A DNA stretch of 64,000 nucleotides, from assembly GCA_030068145.1 (NCBI GenBank), contig JAPJBO010000328.1, positions 124,001 through 188,000 of the forward strand. The letters run 5' to 3'. The DNA is from Diplonema papillatum (Eukaryota > Euglenozoa > Diplonemea > Diplonemida > Diplonemidae). Numbering within the stretch: position 1 is the first letter of the stretch; each line of letters starts with the position of its first letter. This document shows, piece after piece, positions 58,185 to 64,000 of this stretch. The notes under the pieces were generated by a model that worked only from the letters and a program-made list of their open reading frames with translations, was not told the origin of the DNA and did no database searches. The position numbers were made by a program, and so were the translations under genes.

Positions 58185-58445
58185 TACTGCGACAGCTTGC
58201 AAAGCTTGAGTCGGAGGCAGCACAGTGCCACAACCCCGTCCGCTCTGCCCTGCTGCTGACCGTCTCGACGAGCTTGTGTTCAGCGCAAGCGCCAAGCCCC
58301 AAGGTGCGCCACGCGTTGATGCTTTAGTTTGGGAAATCGGTAGCCACTTGACCCGTAGGCCCGTGGCTCTGCAGTACCGCCGAACACGTGAAGCTTGGCT
58401 CCCGTGTAGCAGGCTTTCCCTGGTGCCTGCGCTGCGTGGGCGGAA
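58185..58445 (-). repeat. Dispersed repeat family D, inverted near-full-length copy
   Basis: Reverse complement of the 6671 family from the CTTGCAAAGCTTGAGTCGG end to GGCTTTCCCTGGTGCC. Adjoins the predicted splice donor at 58464. Confidence 0.8.
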
Positions 58446-58464
58446 CTGAAAAAAGAAGACAGAC

Positions 58465-58651
58465 CTTCGTAACGACAGTGTTTTGCTTGATGAGCTCACG
58501 GGCGATGCCTAGGGCTTGCTGCCACTTCTCGTCGCGAGGGCCTTCAGAAGACGCTTCGTTGGAGGTCTGCACAGGCGGAGGAGCCTGCCTCGAGATCCGG
58601 AACTGCGAGAAGATGTGTGGGCTTTCAAGGGCGGGGACTTTGCACTCGTCA
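58465..58651 (-). CDS. Probable internal exon of an unrecognised protein
   Basis: The minus strand has a strong pyrimidine tract (CTCTTTCTCCCTTTCTTGG) followed by AAAG as acceptor, a 187-base open segment and AAG|GTCTGT as donor. The segment encodes SDECKVPALESPHIFSQFRI, then a Pro/Ser/Glu-rich part and KWQQALGIARELIKQNTVV, a likely amphipathic helix. Stops lie just outside the splice sites in frame, as expected. No family is recognised, and neighbouring exons are not identified; repeat family D begins 20 bases into the downstream intron. Confidence 0.45.
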
Positions 58652-59084
58652 CTTTAAACCAAGAAAGGGAGAAAGAGGAGCAGTGGCACTACTAGCGATG
58701 GGATAAACCCGGCAGAGGCCTTAGAGAGTGAGAGAAGAAGGCTACTGCGAGGCAACGGGGGATGGCGGGTGGCCTTACCCCGGCACTCGTTGCAAGCAAC
58801 GGACTACTTGATGCAAGCTAGACAAGTGAGCAAGACACGAAGCGAAAGGGTCAACGAATAATTATGCTCCGAAATCCATGTCAATCAAGGGTGGGCGGGT
58901 GGGAAAGCAAATTGATTTTCCCAAACAACCCAAGTACCCGGTACGTTTAGGTGCCTCAAGGATTCCCTCGATGAATCGGGGTGCCTTACTTTCGGGGGTG
59001 AAACTTAGCTCAATGTTTCGAGACCAGAGCTCCTATGAATATGCAATATGAATAGCCTCGGTTCGAGCCGACCCCACTTTTCTG
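58652..59084. other. Non-coding stretch
   Basis: No gene recognised; could be intron of the gene with the exon at 58465. Confidence 0.35.
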
Positions 59085-59230
59085 TACACCCCGGACTGCA
59101 GCCAAATACTAGGTCAATGCGGGAGTGAAAAAGCGCCGGAGTGGCCACTCCCGCATTGAGGGAGTGCGGGCCGACCGCACAAACGACCGCAAAACCACTC
59201 CCGCAATCCGGAGTGGGAGTCCGGGGTGTA
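59085..59230 (+). mobile_element. Foldback element of 146 bp
   Basis: TACACCCCGGACT at the left and AGTCCGGGGTGTA at the right are perfect 13-base inverted ends. The interior has further mirrored CACTCCCGCA and TGCGGGAGTG blocks, so most of it folds on itself. Similar in plan to the H family, with different termini. Confidence 0.8.
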
Positions 59231-59439
59231 GTGAAAAGCTAGCTTCTTTCCCCGGCTAAAATGGCTGGTGCATTTTATGGTGTGGCGTCAGTTTTGTTGG
59301 GTTCATGCCGGCTACACTTGTGCAGACTAAAACCAGAGAGAGAGAGAGATAGACGAGTTAGAGTGCAGGGACCTCCGGTGGAGTTTCCGGTCTCGTCACT
59401 TCCTCACGTACTCTTTACCGTACTCTCTCCTCAGGACCA
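59231..59439. other. Spacer with GAGAGA tract
   Basis: Includes a short GAGAGAGAGAGAT tract at 59336. No gene. Confidence 0.35.
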
Positions 59440-60368
59440 CGAGGTGCTAGGTGCTAGTGGTAGCACATCACATACGCGTAGTGTGTTGTGCATCTACATA
59501 CGTAGATGTATGTACACCTGTCCTCGAAGGGTGCGTGGTATACTGCGTGATATGCTACCACCGGCCTTAGCTAGCAGCACAGCACATACGCGTAGGATGC
59601 AGCGCATCTACGTACGTACTGCTCTCGTAGGGCTGCGTGGTATACTGCGCGATATGCTACCAGGCCTTAGCTAGCAGCACAGCACATACGCGTAGGATGC
59701 AGCGCATCTACGTACGTACTGCTCTCGTAGGGCTGCGTGGTATACTGCGCGATATGCTACCAGGCCTTAGCTAGCAGCACAGCACATACGCGTAGGATGC
59801 AGCGCATCTACGTACGTACTGCTCTCGTAGGGCTGCGTGGTATACTGCGCGATATGCTACCAGGCCTTAGCTAGCAGCACAGCACATACGCGTAGGATGC
59901 AGTGCATCTACGTACGTACTGCTCTCGTAGGGCTGCGTGGTATACTGCGCGATATGCTACCAGGCCTTAGCTAGCAGCACAGCACATACGCGTAGGATGC
60001 AGTGCATCTACGTACGTACTGCTCTCGTAGGGCTGCGTGGTATACTGCGCGATATGCTACCACCGGCCTTAGCTAATGGGACAGCACATACGCGCAGTAT
60101 GCAGTGCATCTACATACGTAGGTGATTGTATACCTGCCGCTGTTGGGTTGTGTGGTATACTACGTGACATGCTACCACCAGCCTTAGCTAATAGCACAGC
60201 ACAGACGCGCAGTATGCAGTGCATCTGCATACGTAGGTGATCTACATACGTAGGTGTTTGTATACCTGCCGCTGTTGGGTTGTGTGGTATACTACGTGAC
60301 GTGCTACCACCAGCCTTAGTTAATAGCTCAGCACATACGCGCAGTATGCAGTGCATCTACATATGTAG
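59440..60368. repeat. 100-bp tandem array, nine units
   Basis: Units of exactly 100 bases between 59580 and 59980 contain GCCTTAGCTAGCAGCACAGC, CATACGCGTAGGATGCAG, CATCTACGTACGTACTG and GTGGTATACTGCGCGATATG. Outer units diverge (60070-60360 at 102-130 bases). Central copies are almost identical. In minus-strand terms the array lies 3' of the Q/N-rich exon at 60475, and its last unit is in that frame. Confidence 0.92.
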
Positions 60369-60474
60369 GTGCGGAAACAGTATCGTCTTTGGGATAATTC
60401 TGACCCTGAAATAAACCGAACAGGAAATACTCCCGAACATTTGCCAGAAGAGAAGGGAAGAGAAGAGGGGGCAC

Positions 60475-61075
60475 CTGTCGGTCCGTGCCGTTGGAGATCT
60501 GGTCCTTCGCGCCGGCCCGCGACGACGAGTTGTAGTTCTTGGGCGGCGACACGCGCTGCGAGACGTTGTTGCCCGCGTTGAAGACCGCCGCCGTGTTGTC
60601 GAAGTGGCGCGGCTGCTGCTGCTGCTGCTGCTGCTGCCGGGAGGAAGGGGACGCCGGGGGAGACGCGAAGCTGTTGTCGAACGGGGCCGCGGGGTTCGGG
60701 ATTTTAGCGCCGAACAGCCGCGGCAACTGACTCGCCGAAAACACAGGCGACCCAGCGGGACTGTTGAAAGGCGAAGGCGGGGCCCCTCCCGGGTTGCTGC
60801 TGTTGTTGTTGTTGTTGTTGCTGTTGTTGTTGTTGTTGTTGTTGTTGGTGGTGCTGCTGCTGTTGCTGCTGCCGCTGTGGTAGCTGTTGACGGCGGCGGC
60901 GCCGCCGCTGCGGGGGGCGGCCGCGGCGGACGGGATCGGGGTGCTGCTCCGGCGCCGGATGGCGGCGGCGGCGGCCGCCGCCCGTCTCGGCGCCGGCTGC
61001 GCCAGAGGCCGTAGGACTCCCTCTCCTACGGGCCGCTCTGCATCGGTCGCCAGCAATGATCTGTCGTCAACGCCG
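60475..61075 (-). CDS. Probable exon of a Gln/Asn-rich, disordered protein
   Basis: Minus-strand frame with an Ala-rich start (RRAAAAAAAIRRRSS), poly-Asn with Ser (two Asn runs of 6-8), PFNSPAGSPVFSASQLPRLF, FDNSFASPPASPSSR, eight Gln, and NAGNNVSQRVSPPKNYNSSSRAG. CGACAG|GTGCCC at 60475/60474 is a good donor, and CAG acceptors lie near 61065-61095. The composition, with codon-biased trinucleotide runs, is typical of disordered regulatory proteins in protists. No domain. The frame also stays open into the tandem array to 60328, so it may instead terminate there. Confidence 0.45.
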
Positions 61076-61404
61076 GCCTGTGGGTGTATGTGTTGTAGAC
61101 CTGTTTTCACGTGGGTGCATTTTCTCGCACGTGAAAGCGAAGATTCCGATTCCTTTTCGGATTATGAACTCGTGAGCAACTGCCAACAACAGTTGCAACC
61201 GACTAGAGTTGCGCCGCGCCGAAAGCGCGGGAAAAGTGACCCTTCTGGAGTCACGTAGCGAAAAAGCTGGCGGAGTGCGGTACTCATTTGCATGCAAAGG
61301 ACTCCCCACTAACGCAACAAGGACGACGAGAATATGCGAGAATGAGACAACTCGCAGTACGGGATGCTTGAACACCAGAGAAACCCGCAGGAACCAACGT
61401 TTTA

Positions 61405-61608
61405 GGTCGTCTCCGAGGCTTCCGCGGCGCATTTTGCCGCCACTGGGCCTCCCAACTTCCCCAGCTGCTGCTTCCTCTGTGGAGTGCCTTCCTGTGCGAG
61501 AGGCGTCCACGCCTCCTTCAGTTTCAAGTAACCGCTGAAGCTCCCGCAGGTTGCGAGTAGGGGTCCGTATTCAACTGGGGGTGCCTCGTACAGCACCTCG
61601 CGATCCCT
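61405..61608 (-). CDS. Possible exon upstream of the Gln/Asn-rich exon
   Basis: Minus-strand reading DREVLYEAPPVEYGPLLATC, then SFSGYLKLKEAWTPLAQ and an Ala/Glu-rich end at a TAA (61402). It looks like folded-protein sequence, unlike the surrounding frames. GAAG at about 61609 could be an acceptor, with a weak pyrimidine tract. It may be an exon of the same gene as 60475-61075 or an independent 3' exon. No family recognised. Confidence 0.3.
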
Positions 61609-61975
61609 TCATTGGCAGCTTCACACTCGCCGCAACGCTCCAGTCTGTGGGCAGTGCAGAATTGCATCCGCGGCCTCAGGCCATCTCCTTCACGATGGTG
61701 CTGTTTATACCGGCAACAGGTCTCCGCTGGCGGGCGCTTCGTTGCATCGGGGTTTCCTACGTAGCGCGCATATTTCGCCGGGGCGAGCCGTGTTCACCGC
61801 GTCCTCCGGGGCCTTCTTCGGTTGCGACCCTCTTGAGTGTGTATGTGTGTGTTAAAGCTCAGTTGTGGGTAATCCCTGAGCGGAATATAGCCCATTTTTC
61901 CCGCCCTTTTTACGTTACTGCCGAGGCTCCTGCAGCTCGCTCGTGATGAGTACTCATTGTGCGAAGCTTTGTCTG
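61609..61975. other. Non-coding stretch
   Basis: No supported gene. Confidence 0.35.
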
Positions 61976-62104
61976 ACAGCTCCAGCTCCAGCTTTCGCTC
62001 CAGCTTCAGCTTCAGCTTTAGCTCCAGCTTTAGCTCCAGCTTTATCTCCAGCTTTAGCTCCAGCTTTAGCTCCAGCTTTAGCTCCAGCTTTAGCTCCAGC
62101 ATAA
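61976..62104. repeat. 12-bp tandem repeat AGCTCCAGCTTT
   Basis: About ten units with single-base changes. The unit is the reverse complement of AAAGCTGGAGCT, the internal phrase of the H-family foldback elements, so the array may have grown from such an element. Confidence 0.9.
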
Positions 62105-63187
62105 CTGCAGCATTCACGCCACACAGAAGGTTCGGCATACCACGTGCTGCGGGCTGTCGTAGACGAGAAACGCGACGGTAGGACTGAACGAGACGCTTTT
62201 CCTGGCCACAGCGCGCACCAGACTGCCGACAGGCATTGTGGGGTGGTTCTTGTTGTTTTTTTGTCGCGTCAGACAAAGAGCGACCGAGAAGAGAAATCAG
62301 TCAAAGAAAAAAAAAAAGGGTAGGGCGCGGTCAGAAGATCACCTCCCCGGAGCGCTGGGTGGGGGAAAAAAAAGACGGGGATAAGAGGGAATGAACTCTC
62401 GTATTAAACTGGTACGTAGTACGTCGGCGGGGAAAGGGCACGCAGGTATGGGTTGGTTTTTCTCCCTTTGGATCTCTTTCAAGAGAGTTAAAAGTTTCGC
62501 TTGAGGAAGAGGTGTATTTCTTGTTGTTGTGTTGCAGACAATCAACCGAGGTTGATGTTCTTCTTTCTTTCTTTCTTTTTCCGGTTGCTTTCTGGAAAAA
62601 AAAAACTGTCTCTCGCTTCGGCGGAGAAAGATGAGGCGGGTTCTCCCCTCTTTCTCTTACGTCGCGGAGGTTAGGAGAAGGGCAGAACAAAGGTGCTGCT
62701 TCTCGTTCCTTTTTGCTTTGAAGTGTCCTTTTTGGCGGACTAACAGGGTTGTGTGAATGGTGGTGTGTGGAAGTTCCTCTGCTACACTGTGTGAGTCGGT
62801 TATGTGTGTGGTCCTTTTTAAGATGGATTGTGTCGGGCGCTCTCTCTCCCTTAGGGTTGCCGCCCGAGGGAACCGGCTGTGAGCCGAAACTCGGCGCCGG
62901 TCTCTCCGGACTGCACCAGAGCGGATCACAAAGCACCCGCCCGCTACCGTAGCACCCTCCATGTTTGCACCTTCCTCGGATGCTACGGTCGGGAAGGGGC
63001 TTCAAATTAGTTGGGAAAACACGTTCCCCTTCCCCGCGTTCTGCGTGTGGGGTTACCACCGGGCAACTGCCGCAGCAGCCGCAGATACGTCCTTCGCCCT
63101 TGGCTCACTTTCGGGAGGTGTCGCTGCTCACCTACCAGTGGGTTCCTGGTTGTTGCCACACTGTGTGAGTGGGTATGTTCGTGTGTT
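62105..63187. other. Gene-poor stretch
   Basis: A minus-strand frame of 242 codons (62331-63059) is Pro/Ser/Lys-rich with no domain, and I do not credit it. GCGGATCACAAAGCACCCGC near 62922 is unique. No RNA gene seen. Confidence 0.4.
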
Positions 63188-63536
63188 GGAATTCAATCAC
63201 GGAGAACCCCTGAAGCGGAATTCAATCACGGGGAACCCCTGAAGCGGAATTCAATCACGGAGAACCCCTGAAGCGGAATTCAATCACGGGGAACCCCTGA
63301 AGCGGAATTCAATCACGGGGAACCCCTGAAGCGGAATTCAATCACGGGGAACCCCTGAAGCGGAATTCAATCACGGGGAACCCCTGAAGCGGAATTCAAT
63401 CACGGGGAACCCCTGAAGCGGAATTCAATCACGGGGAACCCCTGAAGCGGAATTCAATCACGGGGAACCCCTGAAGCGGAATTCAATCACGGGGAACCCC
63501 TGGAGCGGAATTCAATCACGGGGAACCCCTGAAGCG
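63188..63536. repeat. 29-bp minisatellite, twelve units
   Basis: Twelve head-to-tail copies of CGGAATTCAATCACGGGG plus AACCCCTGAAG. Only three units differ, by one base each. There are no spacers between units, so it is not a CRISPR array. CGGGGAACCCC within the unit is a short dyad. Confidence 0.95.
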
Positions 63537-64000
63537 GAGTGTAGCCCAAGTTGTCAGCATCCTCACGGCACAGCTGATGGTCCTGCCGGCTGCCCGTGGT
63601 GGCCACGCGCTGATCTAAACTGCAGCCCCGTTTGGTTAAGGCTCCCTGCTTCATGCCCATGCGCTGCTGGTTGCCACATCGGTGTGTGTATGTGCGCACG
63701 GCTCAAGTCAGTATTCCTTCCACCTGTCACTTTCAGTAGGTTTTGAGGTTCCGACACGCCGGCTCTTTTGGGTCCTGTGACCAGGGCTTACGCTCCGTTT
63801 TCGGTCTCAGAGAAAATACGTGTGGTCCACATGTGGGCGCTTAAGGTTCGAGGGGGAAGAAATCTTTCCCCTTATGTGCGACGGCAAAAAAAAAAAAATA
63901 GCGTCGCTAGGTAGCTACTGGACTTGGCGACACCTGGCTGTGAGGCCTTGACCGCTAGTGGGCCTAGACTCCCCTGCATGTGGACCAATAAATCAAATCC
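63537..64000. other. Right edge, no gene recognised
   Basis: Unique-looking DNA with a 12-base A run near 63885. No gene supported. Confidence 0.35.

Noticed and set aside
61976-62104. Leu-Glu-Leu-Lys repeat protein on the minus strand
   Set aside because: Simply the translation of a 12-bp tandem repeat.
62331-63059. Minus-strand frame of 242 codons
   Set aside because: Low-complexity Pro/Ser/Lys/Arg composition, GC-poor T tracts within, no splice or promoter signal and no recognisable domain.
63188-63536. Regular array resembling a CRISPR
   Set aside because: Units are contiguous 29-mers without spacers, in a eukaryotic context; it is a minisatellite.

Overview
This window looks like nuclear DNA of a protist, not bacterial or viral. 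It carries eukaryote-only families: a CDC50/LEM3 flippase subunit, a GT61-like glycosyltransferase with a signal anchor, and an alpha-kinase exon that stops at a clean GT splice donor. It also has tyrosine-recombinase retrotransposons, many MITE- and SINE-like repeats, and very low gene density. A chromerid or other alveolate/stramenopile alga would fit. That assignment is a guess from gene content and style, not from any marker sequence.

Layout. 1-1301: the 5' half of a CDC50 gene running off the left edge, plus a scrambled second copy of its 5' end. 1302-2870: simple repeats. 2870-6370: a GT61-like gene whose last ~70 codons lie in a ~250-bp tandem array. 6371-11550: gene-poor. 11550-15102: a 781-codon beta-propeller-like gene preceded on its 3' side by an array built from its own 3' end. 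15103-17160: repeats and an inverted copy of the 5' end of a zinc-binding gene. 17164-17725: alpha-kinase exon. 17726-25400: arrays, palindromes, repeats and one probable exon. 25401-25925: zinc-binding gene. 25926-37500: repeats of many families. 37504-42953: complete tyrosine-recombinase retrotransposon A. 42954-49770: repeats. 49773-55740: a nest in which a short inverted-repeat element was split by a TA-flanked DNA transposon and by complete retrotransposon B. 55741-64000: repeats plus two or three probable exons of unknown genes.

Every coding segment I credit to a host gene or retrotransposon is on the minus strand. Three intronless-looking genes and the alpha-kinase share a short 5'-flank motif (plus strand TCGGTnTTTTnAAGTCTCC). 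Gene ends in this window are repeatedly duplicated locally.

The most interesting content is the retrotransposon pair. A (5.45 kb) and B (4.02 kb) are unrelated at the sequence level. Both have the order gag - tyrosine recombinase - reverse transcriptase/RNase H, and both are bounded by split direct repeats in the pattern A1-ORFs-B1-A2-B2. That recombinase-before-RT order is the one known from trypanosomatid VIPER elements, not from DIRS or Ngaro. Element B sits in an older short element whose own GTAT target duplication is still intact on both outer sides, so the insertion history can be read directly.
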